A stretch of 52,465 nucleotides of DNA from Coprococcus sp. Its GTDB lineage: Bacteria; Bacillota; Clostridia; Lachnospirales; Lachnospiraceae. Both the position numbers and the translations under genes were made by a program. This document shows positions 19,412 to 29,499 of this stretch, piece by piece. The stretch is from the NCBI GenBank assembly GCA_022793995.1, contig JAAWDY010000059.1:1-52465 (forward strand). Direction: 5' to 3'. Below the pieces are notes generated by a model. That model was not told where the DNA came from. It searched no databases and worked only from the letters and a program-made list of their open reading frames with translations. The first letter of the stretch is position 1. Every line of letters starts with the position of its first letter.

Positions 19412-20383
19412 TTATACTCTTAATTGCGGATACTTCTCATTAAAATTATCTACCCATTCAGAGATATAAAGATTTATATCCTTGTCCTCTGCTCCAATTT
19501 CCTGCAACATAATATAGCGATACATCAGTGAATATTTATAGATGTAAAATCCACACTGTTTTCCATTCATCGCATTTTCTGTATTTGCATTTACATGATC
19601 CACTTTATTTCTAATCCTTATAGACCTTGCGATCAATTTAGTTTTAGTATCACCCTTAAAAATAATTTTTCCATACTTTTTAATTAACGGCTGCAATTTA
19701 TCTTTAAATTCTAATTCTTTATTACGTACAGTTCTTGATACAGGCTTGCCGCAATTTTTACATCTATTTGTAAATGTTTTTGTAGGCGGCTTTACCAAGG
19801 TTATAATCCCTCTATTATGTAAGTCTTCCGCTATAGGCTCAAATGTTTCCAATAGCAGAGCCATTCGTATATCAACCGGCATTCCTTCCAGATAAGTCGA
19901 ATACAGAAAAACCGGATGGATTATTTTATTTTTCTTCTCTGCCTTTAACCACTTCATGTACAATTTTCTGTATTGTTGATTCTCAAAAGCAATAGGTATA
20001 TACGCATATTGTTTTTGGCTCTGATAATAGTCCAACTGCTTTTGTTGTATTTCTTTCGTATAATCCTTTTCATCTGCCATAAAAGAAACCAATGGAAAGA
20101 ACAATCCTTCAAACAAATTTTCAAAGCGAAGTATTTCATGGATAATGCTTGACATAGCATCAATCGTACTAAGTGACTCGGAAAAAATTTCAACTTTCTT
20201 ACGATTTTCTGTAAGCACAACTTTTATTTTATACTTAATGTTATTTCTTTTTAACGAAATACAATTTTCTCTATATCTCCTCAACATTGCCTGCATATAT
20301 CGCTTTTTATCATCCGTTTTATCATCATATTCGCCTGAATAACTACACTTATGACATTCTACACCGCCAATCCATTCACTCAT
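19412..20383 (-). CDS. HEPN-domain protein (ApeA-like putative RNase toxin)
   Basis: This 323-residue protein has a C-terminal helical domain (about 150-310) with R258-N-K-V-D-H263, an R-x4-H motif as in HEPN ribonucleases. The surrounding layout (FEPIAEDLHNRG, a Lys-rich linker, IRIRNKVDHVN, then a Tyr-rich helix) fits the Apea-like HEPN group. Cys pairs occur at C10/C13 and C208/C211. HEPN proteins of this type act in abortive phage defence by cleaving RNA; the N-terminal part usually senses infection. The N-terminal 150 residues are unlike anything I know and could be shortened. It starts 21 bp after ydbC, with AAGGAAAA upstream, so the two form an operon. AT content is much higher than in flanking genes. 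Confidence 0.65.
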   Translation of the reverse strand: MSEWIGGVECHKCSYSGEYDDKTDDKKRYMQAMLRRYRENCISLKRNNIKYKIKVVLTENRKKVEIFSESLSTIDAMSSIIHEILRFENLFEGLFFPLVSFMADEKDYTKEIQQKQLDYYQSQKQYAYIPIAFENQQYRKLYMKWLKAEKKNKIIHPVFLYSTYLEGMPVDIRMALLLETFEPIAEDLHNRGIITLVKPPTKTFTNRCKNCGKPVSRTVRNKELEFKDKLQPLIKKYGKIIFKGDTKTKLIARSIRIRNKVDHVNANTENAMNGKQCGFYIYKYSLMYRYIMLQEIGAEDKDINLYISEWVDNFNEKYPQLRV

Positions 20384-20404
20384 ACTTTATTTTCCTTTAC
20401 TGAT

Positions 20405-20629
20405 TTATTCTTCCACTATTTTCGCTAAAATTTTATATAATGTCTCCGCCTCCTCTGCCGTTAATGTAATCCCCTTTCCCATTTTTTCATGATTCGGCGC
20501 CCAATCTCTTATATCATACTTTGGTGCTGCGCTATTCCACGAAATAAGGTTTACTTCCTTTGTCCAGCCTTTTGAGCTTTCAGAAAGTGTTCCTAATTCT
20601 TCTTTAATTTCAAATTTTACATCTGACAT
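20405..20629 (-). CDS. ydbC: YdbC family protein (PC4-like ssDNA-binding)
   Basis: The 74 residues match the YdbC branch of the PC4/p15 fold: FEIKEELGTLSESSKGWTKE, LISWNSAAPKYDIRDWAPNH, KMGKGITLTAEEAE. Members form dimers that bind single-stranded DNA and possibly RNA; their role in Firmicutes is unclear. A GGGAGG site supports the start. It lies 2 bp after a methylase-like C-terminal remnant and 21 bp before the HEPN gene. Its integrity in a region full of broken genes suggests it is still under selection or arrived recently. Confidence 0.88.
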   Translation of the reverse strand: MSDVKFEIKEELGTLSESSKGWTKEVNLISWNSAAPKYDIRDWAPNHEKMGKGITLTAEEAETLYKILAKIVEE

Positions 20630-20631
20630 TT

Positions 20632-20730
20632 TTACTTTTCCTCCCTAATATATCTTTGCTCTGCTATTTTTTGCTCATCTTCGGTCAAACTATATATTTT
20701 ATAAACCGTAGTATCCAATTCCTGAAATCG
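20632..20730 (-). pseudogene. C-terminal tail of a DNA methyltransferase
   Basis: The last 32 codons of a reading frame read RFQELDTTVYKIYSLTEDEQ and on to a stop 2 bp before ydbC. The pattern (L)D..VYKIYSLTEDEQKIAE resembles the C-terminal end of N6-adenine methylases of the Eco57I/type IIG and BREX-like groups (VYxLYGLTEEE). An in-frame stop precedes it and the body of the gene is missing. Confidence 0.45.
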
Positions 20731-20750
20731 TTATGCACTATATACCATAC

Positions 20751-20955
20751 TCAGTCTTTTGTAAATTCTAAAATATCATCAACACCACATTCAAGTACAT
20801 CACATATTTTTGCAACTGTTTCCATAGAAACAAACTCGTCTTTATTAAGCCTTTTGATAATGTTTCCGCTTATCTGTGCTTTTCTCTGCAATTCAGAATT
20901 TTTTCATCTTTTTATCAATCATTAATTTCCACAAACGATTATAGCTCACTTTCAT
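20751..20955 (-). pseudogene. Frameshifted Cro/CI-type HTH regulator
   Basis: Translation from ATG 20955 gives MKVSYNRLWKLMIDKKMKK and then a premature stop after an A6 tract (about 20897-20902). One base fewer in that tract would join it to NSELQRKAQISGNIIKRLN and on to VCDVLECGVDDILEFTKD-like sequence ending at 20751. The joined protein of about 67 residues is a typical short HTH_26 regulator. It is placed to control the ydbC-HEPN transcript. A homopolymer sequencing error, phase variation or true decay are all possible. Confidence 0.7.
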
Positions 20956-21280
20956 TCACTGCTTCCCTCCATATAATCCGTATCATATCACTATATCGTT
21001 GTATTTACCACTATTTTTGTGCGTTCCTCTATGTCTTTCTTTTACATATGATTACATATTTTCATATAGTTACGGAAATAACAATATTAATCCAACTCAA
21101 AGGAACATTTTCTCCAAAGATAAAGGGGGCAGTCCATGCCGCACCCCTTATCAAGTTTCAAATTAAATATTATTTCTTCTCTTACAATCTCCTCCACCCT
21201 CACGGTTAAAAGTGTGATTCACTGCAGCCTATCCACAAAATTCGCAAAACCTGCCAGCAGGATGTTGGTGCAGATGAAAG
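20956..21280. other. AT-rich gap upstream of the islet genes
   Basis: This stretch should hold the islet promoter, but no strong -35/-10 pair stands out. A 38-codon minus-strand frame (21087-21203, GTG start, MRVEEIVREE to CSFELD) contains CGMDCPLYLWRKC, but it has no ribosome-binding site. The same frame upstream ends in NILLAGFANFVDRLQ and a stop, so this may be the remnant of another gene. Nothing firmer is visible. Confidence 0.35.
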
Positions 21281-21329
21281 GAAAAAGGAACAAGACTGCC
21301 GCTCCGTTTTAGAGTCCAGCCTTGTTCCT
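21281..21329 (-). terminator. Terminator of the arabinose operon
   Basis: AGGAACAAG (minus strand, 21321-21329) and CTTGTTCCT (21286-21294) form a 9-bp stem around a long loop, followed by TTTTCC. A T run also exists on the plus-strand side, so it may work in both directions. It lies about 40 bp past the araA stop. Confidence 0.75.
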
Positions 21330-21366
21330 CTTATTTTTTTATTTCTATCTTTTTATCCTTGTTCCT

Positions 21367-22866
21367 TTATCTTCTGAACGCTGCCGCATTCCACATCAAT
21401 TCGTTCTTGAAGTTCCGGATCGTTGTATCCTTATCAATGTATACGGCCTCGATTCCCATCGCTTCTGCCCAGTCGCCCATCTGCTCTGCAGTCAGATCGT
21501 ATGTGAATGCGGTATGGTGCGCGCCGCCTGCCAAAATCCACGCCTCAGCTCCGGTTACAAGATTGGGCTGTGGTGTCCAGAACGCCGTAGCCACTGGGAG
21601 TTTCGGCATCGGTTTCTCTGTCTTCTTGCAGTTTACATCATTGATGATAAGCCGGAAACGGTCGCCCAGATCGATCAGGGACGTTGCGATCGCCGGACCT
21701 TCTTTTGCCGTAAATACCAGACGGGTCGGGTCTTCCCGATCTCCCATACTGAGCGGCTGGCACTTGATGCTGATCGGGCCGTCCGCTACGCTTGGGCAGA
21801 CTTCCAACATATGCGCCTGAAGAATCCCTTCTTTGCCCGGCACCAGATTGTAAGTGTAATCCTCCATAAAAGAAGTACCCTTCGCACCTTTCATTCCCTG
21901 AGTCATGATCTTCATGATCCGAACCATGGCTGCTGTTTTCCAGTCGCCTTCTCCGCCGAAACCATACCCTTTTTCCATCAAGCGCTGGATCGCTAGGCCC
22001 GGAAGCTGCTGAAGAGCCCCCAGATCGCCGAAATGCGTCACGATCGCCTGATAGTTCTTCTCCTCGAGGAACCTCTCAAAACCGATCTCGATTCCTGCCT
22101 GTACAGCCACATGACGACGGAACTCAGCCTCATCCCTGCCTTCGAGAAGGATTTCATATTTGTCATAATACTCTTCTACAAGCGTATCGATATCAGCCTG
22201 GGAGACTGCTTTCACTGCTTCCGCGATCTCATTGACCGGATATGCGTCGATCTCCCATCCAAATTTGATGTGTGCCTCCACCTTGTCGCCTTCTGTAACC
22301 GCAACATTGCGCATGTTATCCGCAATACGCATCACCCGCACATGGCTGCTCTCAATCACGCCGATCGCCGTGCGCATCCAGGATGCAATCCTCTCCTGGG
22401 TCGCTTGGTCTTCCCAGTATCCCATCACGACTTTGCGGTTCATATGCAGGCGTGAAAAAATGTGGCCGTACTCCCTGTCCCCGTGCGCCGCCTGGTTCTC
22501 GTTCATGAAATCCATATCGATCGTATCATACGGAATCTCACGGTTGAACTGAGTATGCAGGTGGAGGAGGGGCTTCCTCAGCTCCTTCAGTCCCAGGATC
22601 CAGGACTTTGCCGGAGAGAAGGTATGCATCCAGGTGATGACTCCCGCACAGTTCTCATCTGTATTCGCTTCGTTAAATGTCTTCCTAATCAATTCGTTTG
22701 TAATCAATGTTGGTTTCCACACGATCTCATAAGGAAGCACGCCAGAATCATTTAACGCTTTGACGATGATCTGGGAATGCTCCGCTACGTGCGCAAGACA
22801 CTCGTCCCCGTACAAATCCTGTGAACCGGTACAAAACCAAAATTTGTAATCTTTACATGCTATCAT
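21367..22866 (-). CDS. araA: L-arabinose isomerase
   Basis: It interconverts L-arabinose and L-ribulose with a Mn2+ cofactor, the first step of arabinose use. The 499 residues match the usual 500. Metal ligands are in place: E306 (GFGGEGDWK), E335 (SFMEDYTY), H352 (QAHMLE) and a C-terminal His in GGAHHTAF. It is the last gene of the operon and is followed by a terminator. A GGAGAGG site precedes the start. Confidence 0.97.
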   Translation of the reverse strand: MIACKDYKFWFCTGSQDLYGDECLAHVAEHSQIIVKALNDSGVLPYEIVWKPTLITNELIRKTFNEANTDENCAGVITWMHTFSPAKSWILGLKELRKPLLHLHTQFNREIPYDTIDMDFMNENQAAHGDREYGHIFSRLHMNRKVVMGYWEDQATQERIASWMRTAIGVIESSHVRVMRIADNMRNVAVTEGDKVEAHIKFGWEIDAYPVNEIAEAVKAVSQADIDTLVEEYYDKYEILLEGRDEAEFRRHVAVQAGIEIGFERFLEEKNYQAIVTHFGDLGALQQLPGLAIQRLMEKGYGFGGEGDWKTAAMVRIMKIMTQGMKGAKGTSFMEDYTYNLVPGKEGILQAHMLEVCPSVADGPISIKCQPLSMGDREDPTRLVFTAKEGPAIATSLIDLGDRFRLIINDVNCKKTEKPMPKLPVATAFWTPQPNLVTGAEAWILAGGAHHTAFTYDLTAEQMGDWAEAMGIEAVYIDKDTTIRNFKNELMWNAAAFRR

Positions 22867-22983
22867 TGATATCCTCTCCTTTTCCTTGAATGATTTATTT
22901 TTGTCTCTGTTCTAAACTCATGTTCGACCTTCGCACTAAACTCGTCCTTCACCTTTGGCTCGGACTCGTTAAGTGCTCTAGGT

Positions 22984-23673
22984 CTAGTTCTGCCCATAAT
23001 ACGCGTTCGCGCCGTGTTTCCTATAATAATGTTTGTCCTGTAGCTCCTGCGGCGCAGGCTTTACCTGCGGGTTAAGCATCTCGCATCTTGCCGCCATCTT
23101 AGCAACTTCTTCCAGCACGACTGCATTGTGCACTGCTTCATGAGCGTCTTTTCCCCAGCTAAAGGGTCCGTGATTTTTGCAGAGTACCGCCGGCATTGCC
23201 ATGTATTCCTTCCCTTTAAAGTGTTCTACAATGAGAAGCCCTGTATTCTTTTCATAGGCCTCGTCAATCTCTTCTTTCGTCAGATTGCGGACGCAGGGAA
23301 TCTCTCCATACATATAGTCGGCATGGGTAGTCCCATAGCAGGGTATCCCTCTTCCGGCCTGTGCCCAGCTCGTAGCCCACGGGGAATGGGTATGCACAAT
23401 CCCGCCCATATCCGGGAATGCTTTATAGAGTTCCAGATGGGTCGCCGTGTCGGAAGACGGATTATAACGTCCCTCAACTTTATTCCCATTCAGATCCAGA
23501 ACTACCATATCTTCCGGACTCAGCTTGTCATAATCCACACCGCTGGGCTTGATGACAAACAAGCCCTTCTCCCTGTCGATCCCGCTCACATTACCCCAGG
23601 TAAATGTCACCAGACCGTGCTTTGGAAGAAGCATGTTGGCCTCATAGACCTCCTGTTTCAGCTCTTCTAACAT
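22984..23673 (-). CDS. araD: L-ribulose-5-phosphate 4-epimerase
   Basis: This class II aldolase-fold enzyme converts L-ribulose-5-phosphate to D-xylulose-5-phosphate, feeding the pentose phosphate pathway. The 229 residues include [17 protein letters not shown], the zinc-binding VHTHSPWAT pair and NHGPFSWG. It starts after AAGGAGGAG and is preceded by the kinase gene by about 65 bp. The 117-bp gap before araA contains no clear terminator. Confidence 0.96.
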   Translation of the reverse strand: MLEELKQEVYEANMLLPKHGLVTFTWGNVSGIDREKGLFVIKPSGVDYDKLSPEDMVVLDLNGNKVEGRYNPSSDTATHLELYKAFPDMGGIVHTHSPWATSWAQAGRGIPCYGTTHADYMYGEIPCVRNLTKEEIDEAYEKNTGLLIVEHFKGKEYMAMPAVLCKNHGPFSWGKDAHEAVHNAVVLEEVAKMAARCEMLNPQVKPAPQELQDKHYYRKHGANAYYGQN

Positions 23674-23740
23674 TTCTTCTCCTCCTTATCGCCTTATCGT
23701 TCTATCATTATTATAATCTGTCAAAAGCATCCTTTCGGAA

Positions 23741-25333
23741 TTATTTCAGAGAATCCACTGCCGCCCTCTCGATCGAAAGCCCGGAAAGATACCGCTTTGC
23801 AAAGACTTCAAAGCCTTCCACATCCTCCGGTTTCGGCTCAATACGGCTTCCCTCCTGTCCGGCAAAGACGTTATCTGCCAGATAAGCATCCAAAGTCTCT
23901 TCCCCTTTATTCAGCATGTAAGACGCAAGAACCGCGATCCCCCATGCGCCGCCTTCTCCTGCCGTTTCCATCACGGAAACCGGAGTGTCGAGGGCTGCCG
24001 CCAGAATGCTCTGTCCTACCCCTTTGGTCTTGAACAACCCACCGTGACCCAGGATCTCATCCAGCTTTACGCCTTCTTCTTTGAGAAGGATATCCATGCC
24101 AGTCTTCAAGACACCAAGAGAAGCGAACAAGTTTACCCTCATAAAATTCGCAAGATTGAAATGACTGTTCGGGGTGCGCACGAACAGAGGACGTCCTTCC
24201 TCGAACCCGGTGATATGCTCTCCTGAAAAATAATTGTACGCCAGAAGTCCGCCGCAGTCCGCGTCTCCCTCAAGCGCTTTTCTATATAAAGTCCCGAATA
24301 ACTGATTCTGATCCACTTCCATTCCAAACGCCTCGGCAAATTCTTTAAAAATACCCACCCATGCGTTTAAGTCAGAGGTACAATTGTTGCAGTGCACCAT
24401 GGCAACCAGATCTCCGGACGGCGTCGTAACCAGGTCAATTTCGTCATGCACCTTCTTCAGTTCTTTCTCCAATACCACCATTCCGAACACGCTGGTTCCG
24501 GCCGACACATTTCCGGTACGCACTTTCACGCTGTTAGTCGCAACCATACCGGTCCCTGCGTCCCCTTCCGGCGGACATACCGGAATCCCTGCCTTTAAAA
24601 CTCCGGTGGGATCAAGAAGCTTTGCTCCTTCTTCCGTCAGTTCTCCTGCCCTCTCTCCCGCTGTCAGTACCTCCGGCAGGATTTCACCCAGCTTCCATGG
24701 ATAACCTTTTGGGGAAATGCGTTCGTCAAACTGATCGATCATCCGCGTATTCCAGTTTCCCGTCGAGATATCGATCGGGAACATCCCGGACGCCTCACCG
24801 ACTCCGAGCACCTTCTTACCCGTGAGTTTCCAATGGATATATCCTGCCAATGTGGTGAAGAAGGCGACGTCTTTTACATGTTCCTCCCCATTTTTCGCCG
24901 CCTGATACAGATGGGCGATACTCCATCTCTGCGGAATATGGAAATCAAACAGCTCGGTCAGCTCCTTTGACGCTTCTTCCGTGATCGTGTTCCGCCAGGT
25001 ACGGAACGGAACCAGAAGTTCTCCTGTTTTATCAAACGCCATATAACCATGCATCATCGCGCTAAATCCCAATGCCCCTATCACAGACAGCTCGGTATCG
25101 TACTTCGCCTTCACATCCTTCGCCAGATCATGGTAACAATCCTTTAGCCCTGTCCAGATATCGTCCAGAGTGTACGTCCAGATCCCGTCAACATAGCGGT
25201 TCTCCCAATCATGGCTTCCTGAAGCGATGGGTTTATTTTCTTCATCTACCAATACTGCCTTAATCCTGGTAGAGCCGAACTCAATGCCCAGCGCTGTTTT
25301 TCCATTTTGAATGGAAGTCTTCACATCATTCAT
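23741..25333 (-). CDS. araB: FGGY-family kinase, presumptive L-ribulokinase
   Basis: It is expected to phosphorylate L-ribulose to L-ribulose-5-phosphate. The 530 residues show the FGGY fold: an N-terminal ATP/phosphate loop [29 protein letters not shown], a central [13 protein letters not shown], and a C-terminal [20 protein letters not shown] block. The sequence differs from classical AraB, so the substrate is inferred mainly from its position between araR and araD, since no other kinase is present in the operon. It starts 29 bp after the araR stop. Confidence 0.88.
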   Translation of the reverse strand: MNDVKTSIQNGKTALGIEFGSTRIKAVLVDEENKPIASGSHDWENRYVDGIWTYTLDDIWTGLKDCYHDLAKDVKAKYDTELSVIGALGFSAMMHGYMAFDKTGELLVPFRTWRNTITEEASKELTELFDFHIPQRWSIAHLYQAAKNGEEHVKDVAFFTTLAGYIHWKLTGKKVLGVGEASGMFPIDISTGNWNTRMIDQFDERISPKGYPWKLGEILPEVLTAGERAGELTEEGAKLLDPTGVLKAGIPVCPPEGDAGTGMVATNSVKVRTGNVSAGTSVFGMVVLEKELKKVHDEIDLVTTPSGDLVAMVHCNNCTSDLNAWVGIFKEFAEAFGMEVDQNQLFGTLYRKALEGDADCGGLLAYNYFSGEHITGFEEGRPLFVRTPNSHFNLANFMRVNLFASLGVLKTGMDILLKEEGVKLDEILGHGGLFKTKGVGQSILAAALDTPVSVMETAGEGGAWGIAVLASYMLNKGEETLDAYLADNVFAGQEGSRIEPKPEDVEGFEVFAKRYLSGLSIERAAVDSLK

Positions 25334-25362
25334 CTTCTTGCACCTTCCTTTTCTCTTTATTA

Positions 25363-26457
25363 TTATAAACTATCTATGATCGTCACCGAGTTCCGGTTGA
25401 TGATCTCCGGATCCAGCTCCGTAGCTTTTGGCACTGGCACACCTTTTAACAGCTCCAGCGTCTCCAGCGCCGCAATCCTTCCCAGGTCACGGATCGGATT
25501 CCTCGCCGATGTGAGGGGAACCTCACAATATGTTGCCAATTCAGAATCATCGATCCCGATGATCGACAAATCCTCCGGAACGCGGATCCCCTGCTCCATG
25601 CAAATTGCCACAAGGCCGCTGGCTACCTCGTCATTGTAGCACACGCATGCCGTAGCGCCCTCAAGCCGCCGCAGAATCCACCCAGCGTCCTCCTTCATAT
25701 GCCGCACTTCATCTGTGTCAAGCCATACAATACGGCGGCTCCGTATCTGGAGATCCGCTTCCATAAGCGCCTCCATATACCCGGCGTACCGTCTGTGCCC
25801 CTGCCCGTCGTCCGCCTTAAAAATAGCCGCGATTTTCCGGTGTCCACATTTTAACAAATGGGTGGTGACAAGCTTTCCAGCAAGCTTATCATTCATGCTC
25901 ACATACGGCGCGTCCAACTCCTGATAGTAGCTGTTAATAAATAGTACTGGAATTCCCTTGTCCATGATCTTCTTATATATATCTAAATTCGGATTCGGCA
26001 GACCGCTCTTTGTCGGCTCAGCGATGAGGCCGTCCACCATATTCTTCTCCAAAATATTTTTCAAAATAAACCGTTCTTTTTCTATTGTATTATTGGTAAA
26101 TGAAATCTGGATCGTATATCCTGCTTTGGATAATACGCTTTCTATCTCCTGTATAATATAGGAAAAGATGTATTCCTGCATATAGGTCGTCATCACTGCG
26201 ACCTGCATCGCTTTTTTCCTCTTTTCCTTAACCTCCACCATGGCCTTCACGTAAGTACCGCTCCCCTGGCGCCTCTCGATCATCCCGTCGTCCTCCAGAA
26301 CATCGATGGCATGCCGTACGGTCTGCCTGCTCACCTGGAACCTAGCGCAGAGTTGATACTCTGACTCCACACGGGCGCCTGGCCGCAGTTCCCCTTTTTC
26401 AATGCGGGTCCTTACCCATCTTATGATTTCCTCGTATTTTGAAACTAGTTCTTCCAT
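25363..26457 (-). CDS. araR: Arabinose repressor AraR (GntR-type HTH with LacI-like sensor)
   Basis: AraR binds operators as a dimer and is released by L-arabinose. The 364 residues have an N-terminal GntR winged helix (about 5-72: [20 protein letters not shown] and RRQGSGTYV) and a C-terminal LacI-type ligand domain (about 85-360, with [43 protein letters not shown]). An upstream in-frame start 36 codons earlier is rejected because AAGGAGAAAG directly precedes the ATG at 26457. The gene lies inside the operon it should control; candidate operators are upstream of chvE. Confidence 0.94.
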   Translation of the reverse strand: MEELVSKYEEIIRWVRTRIEKGELRPGARVESEYQLCARFQVSRQTVRHAIDVLEDDGMIERRQGSGTYVKAMVEVKEKRKKAMQVAVMTTYMQEYIFSYIIQEIESVLSKAGYTIQISFTNNTIEKERFILKNILEKNMVDGLIAEPTKSGLPNPNLDIYKKIMDKGIPVLFINSYYQELDAPYVSMNDKLAGKLVTTHLLKCGHRKIAAIFKADDGQGHRRYAGYMEALMEADLQIRSRRIVWLDTDEVRHMKEDAGWILRRLEGATACVCYNDEVASGLVAICMEQGIRVPEDLSIIGIDDSELATYCEVPLTSARNPIRDLGRIAALETLELLKGVPVPKATELDPEIINRNSVTIIDSL

Positions 26458-26613
26458 GGCTTTCTCCTTACTGAGGCGGGGAAGGCCCTCCGAGAAACGC
26501 GCCAAAGGCTCCTCCGCCCCACTTTTATCCTCATATCGAGGCGGGCCTTTAAGCCATAAAACCACGCGCGTGCAAGCATGCTCTTAGTTTATGACTTTTG
26601 ACCCTAGCATCAT

Positions 26614-27783
26614 TTATTTTTTACGTTTCGTAGAAATGACGTCAAATGTTACGGCCCCCAGAAGAACAAGACCCTTTACTACCTTCTGCCAGTCTGTAGA
26701 CAGACCGCAGAGGATCATACCGTTATTCAGAATACCCATAACAAACGCGCCGACTACAGCCCCAATGACCGTACCGACACCGCCGGCAGCCGCAGCGCCG
26801 CCGATATAACATGACGCGATCGCATCCAACTCAAATCCGTCTCCTGCTTTCGGAGTCGCAGACCCTGCACGGGCCGCAAGCACGATACCTGCAACACCTG
26901 CCAAGAATCCCATGTTCGTGTATACCCAGAAGAACACCTTCCTGGTATCAATACCGGAGAGCCTTGCCGCTTTTGCATTGCCACCCAGCGCGTATACCTG
27001 ACGCCCTGCGACGGTCTTACTTGTGATAAAGAAGTAGATACCAACGATAACCGCCATGATAACAAGTACGATCGGGATACCGTTGTAACGTGCAAGCTTA
27101 TATGCATAGAACCAGATGATCGCCAGGATCACTGCCAGCTTCACGATCGTCTGCCATGCCGGCGGGGTCGCAAAACCATATTTTCTCTTTGCACTTAAAG
27201 ATCTCTTCTCCGAAAAGATGATAAGGATGGTCGCGATTGCCGCCACGATCAATGTGACTATCTCTATTGTACCATCTCCGACGGGAATTTTGTTAGAAAT
27301 AAAGAAACCTGCGCCAAAAAATTTGAATCCATCCGGTACCGGGCCGATCGTCTTTGCCGCCAGGAATACGTATGTAAGTCCACGACCGATCAGCATGGAT
27401 GCCAAGGTAGCTACGAAAGGCGGGATGTCAAGGTATGCGATGAAAAATCCGTTAAACACACCGAACGCAGTACCGACAGCAAGAGCCGCCAAAAATCCGA
27501 CCGGAATCGGAAGGTTCATATCACAGACCAATTTTGCCGCAACAGCACCGGTAAGAGCTACATAGGAGCCAACCCCAAGGTCTACGTTACCGGTCAGTAC
27601 ACAGAGAAGCATACCTGTTGCAAGGATGACAACATAACCATTCTGCATGATCAGGTTGTTCATATTCATAGGAGTCGCGTTTGACCCTCCTGTCAGAATA
27701 TAGAAAATAATATAAATAGCGAGCAGTGCAAAGACCATACCGTACTGCTTCAGATTCAGATTTACTGTTTTTTTCTTTTCCAT
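26614..27783 (-). CDS. mmsB: Sugar ABC transporter permease (MmsB/GguB type)
   Basis: This 389-residue integral membrane protein has about ten hydrophobic helices and the BPD_transp_2 signatures (VILATGMLLCVLTGNVDLGVG near the N-terminus, GRQVYALGGNAKAARLSGID as the ATPase-coupling loop, GGAAAAGGVGTVIGAVVGAF near the end). With MmsA and ChvE it forms a carbohydrate importer of the CUT2 class. It begins 2 bp after mmsA. The length, with an extra cytoplasmic loop around 205-225, fits the multiple-monosaccharide type rather than short RbsC-like permeases. Confidence 0.95.
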   Translation of the reverse strand: MEKKKTVNLNLKQYGMVFALLAIYIIFYILTGGSNATPMNMNNLIMQNGYVVILATGMLLCVLTGNVDLGVGSYVALTGAVAAKLVCDMNLPIPVGFLAALAVGTAFGVFNGFFIAYLDIPPFVATLASMLIGRGLTYVFLAAKTIGPVPDGFKFFGAGFFISNKIPVGDGTIEIVTLIVAAIATILIIFSEKRSLSAKRKYGFATPPAWQTIVKLAVILAIIWFYAYKLARYNGIPIVLVIMAVIVGIYFFITSKTVAGRQVYALGGNAKAARLSGIDTRKVFFWVYTNMGFLAGVAGIVLAARAGSATPKAGDGFELDAIASCYIGGAAAAGGVGTVIGAVVGAFVMGILNNGMILCGLSTDWQKVVKGLVLLGAVTFDVISTKRKK

Positions 27784-27785
27784 CG

Positions 27786-29345
27786 TTATGCCCCTTTCCT
27801 GTTATTATGCTGCATAATGCACTTCATGATCTTTTCCTGTGATAACTCTTCCTTCGAGAGCTCGCCCGCGATCTGCCCTTCATTCAGGACATACGTCCTG
27901 TCGCAGGTACCGATGACCTCCGGCATCTCGGAAGAAATGACAATGACCGCCTTCCCCGCCTTGGCGAGATCGTTGATTGCACAGTAGATTTCATACTTCG
28001 CGCCTACGTCGATACCACGGGTCGGTTCATCCAGGATCAATACATCCGGTTCCGTCAACATCCATTTAGCCAGTACGACCTTCTGCTGGTTACCTCCTGA
28101 CAAGGCCCCTACCTCCTGGTCAATCGAATTTGCTTTTACATTAATCAGCTTCTTATATTTTTCCGCTGCGACGATCTCGTCGTTTCCATTTACGACTCCG
28201 TTCTTAGAGAAAAACGTGCGGAGCGCCGCCAGCGTCATGTTCCACTTAATATCGTTGATGAGGACAAGGCCATATGTCTTCCTGTCTTCGGAAGTATATG
28301 CGATCTTGTTGGCAATGGCCTCCTTTACGTTCTTGATCTTCACCGGTTTCCCATGCATATAGATCTCGCCGGAAATCTTCTGTCCGTACTCGCGTCCAAA
28401 AAGGCTCATGGCAAATTCCGTTCTTCCCGCGCCCATCAGCCCTGCAAGGCCAACCACCTCTCCTGCGCGCACCTGGATGTTGATGTCTTTGAGTACCTGA
28501 CGGTCCGCATCTTCTGGATGGTACACGTTCCAATTCTTTACTTCCAAGACCACGTCCCCGATCGGGCACTCTTCCCTGTTCCTCTCCGGATAACGATTTG
28601 TAAGCTCACGTCCGACCATTCCTTTGATAATACGGTCTTCCGTGAACTCATCTACGCCCTTAACCAGTGTCTCGATTGTTTTCCCGTCCCGGATGACGGT
28701 GATGGAATCCGCCACATAGCTGATCTCGTTCAGCTTATGTGAAATGATGATACAGGTGATGCCCTGCGCCTTTAATTTCAGCATGATCTCCAGAAGCTGC
28801 GCGCTTTCCTCATCGTTTAAGGCCGCCGTCGGTTCGTCCAGAATCAGAAGGTCTACCTTCTTTGCCAGCGCTTTCGCGATCTCAATGAGCTGCTGTTTCC
28901 CCACGCCCAGAGAATTGACCGGCGCATCCAGGTTCTCATTGTCAAGACCTACCTTCTCCAGCATCTCCTGCGCTTTGTTCCGGGTCTGGGTCCAGTCGAT
29001 AACCCCCTTCATTGTGGTCTGTTCATTTCCCATAAACACATTCTCTGAGATGGAGAGATAGGGACTGAGCGCCAGCTCCTGATGAATGATGACGATGCCT
29101 TTTTTCTCACTGTCCTTGATATTATGGTTCTTCACAAGCTCGCCATTATACATGATGTCGCCTGAGTAAGTTCCAAAAGGATAAATCCCGGACAGTACAT
29201 TCATCAATGTTGATTTTCCAGCGCCATTCTCGCCGCACAGAGCATGGATCTCGCCGCGTTTTACCTTCAGATTTACGTCATCCAAAGCCTTTACGCCTGA
29301 GAACTCTTTCGTGATATGGTTCATTTCCAGAATGTAATCAGACAT
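27786..29345 (-). CDS. mmsA: Sugar ABC transporter ATP-binding protein (MmsA/GguA type)
   Basis: This 519-residue CUT2 ATPase has two fused nucleotide-binding domains. The first has Walker [10 protein letters not shown], the signature LGVGKQQ and Walker [12 protein letters not shown]. The second has a degenerate P loop GLMGAGRTE, the signature LSGGNQQK and [11 protein letters not shown], as usual for this class, where only the first site is expected to be fully active. A GGAGT site precedes [11 protein letters not shown]. It is separated from chvE by 154 bp holding a stable hairpin. Confidence 0.96.
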   Translation of the reverse strand: MSDYILEMNHITKEFSGVKALDDVNLKVKRGEIHALCGENGAGKSTLMNVLSGIYPFGTYSGDIMYNGELVKNHNIKDSEKKGIVIIHQELALSPYLSISENVFMGNEQTTMKGVIDWTQTRNKAQEMLEKVGLDNENLDAPVNSLGVGKQQLIEIAKALAKKVDLLILDEPTAALNDEESAQLLEIMLKLKAQGITCIIISHKLNEISYVADSITVIRDGKTIETLVKGVDEFTEDRIIKGMVGRELTNRYPERNREECPIGDVVLEVKNWNVYHPEDADRQVLKDINIQVRAGEVVGLAGLMGAGRTEFAMSLFGREYGQKISGEIYMHGKPVKIKNVKEAIANKIAYTSEDRKTYGLVLINDIKWNMTLAALRTFFSKNGVVNGNDEIVAAEKYKKLINVKANSIDQEVGALSGGNQQKVVLAKWMLTEPDVLILDEPTRGIDVGAKYEIYCAINDLAKAGKAVIVISSEMPEVIGTCDRTYVLNEGQIAGELSKEELSQEKIMKCIMQHNNRKGA

Positions 29346-29454
29346 TTTCTCAACTCCTTTTCTTTTATTTTTGCCGGCCCGGGCGGACCGGATCTATTCT
29401 CAAAGGTACCGTTTCCAGGTCCTTTAAGGTACAGTTTCCAAATTGGAAGAATAA

Positions 29455-29477
29455 GGCGACGGCATGATGCCGCCGCC
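29455..29477 (-). promoter_or_regulatory. Hairpin between chvE and mmsA
   Basis: GGCGGCGGCA and TGCCGTCGCC (minus strand) form a 10-bp GC-rich stem 22 bp after the chvE stop, followed by a modest TTATTCTTCC tract. It probably protects chvE mRNA or partly terminates, so the binding protein is made in excess over the membrane subunits. Two copies of AGGTACMGTTTCCA lie just beyond (29404-29417 and 29427-29440). Confidence 0.6.
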
Positions 29478-29499
29478 ACTTCCCACCTGTTTCAGGCGA

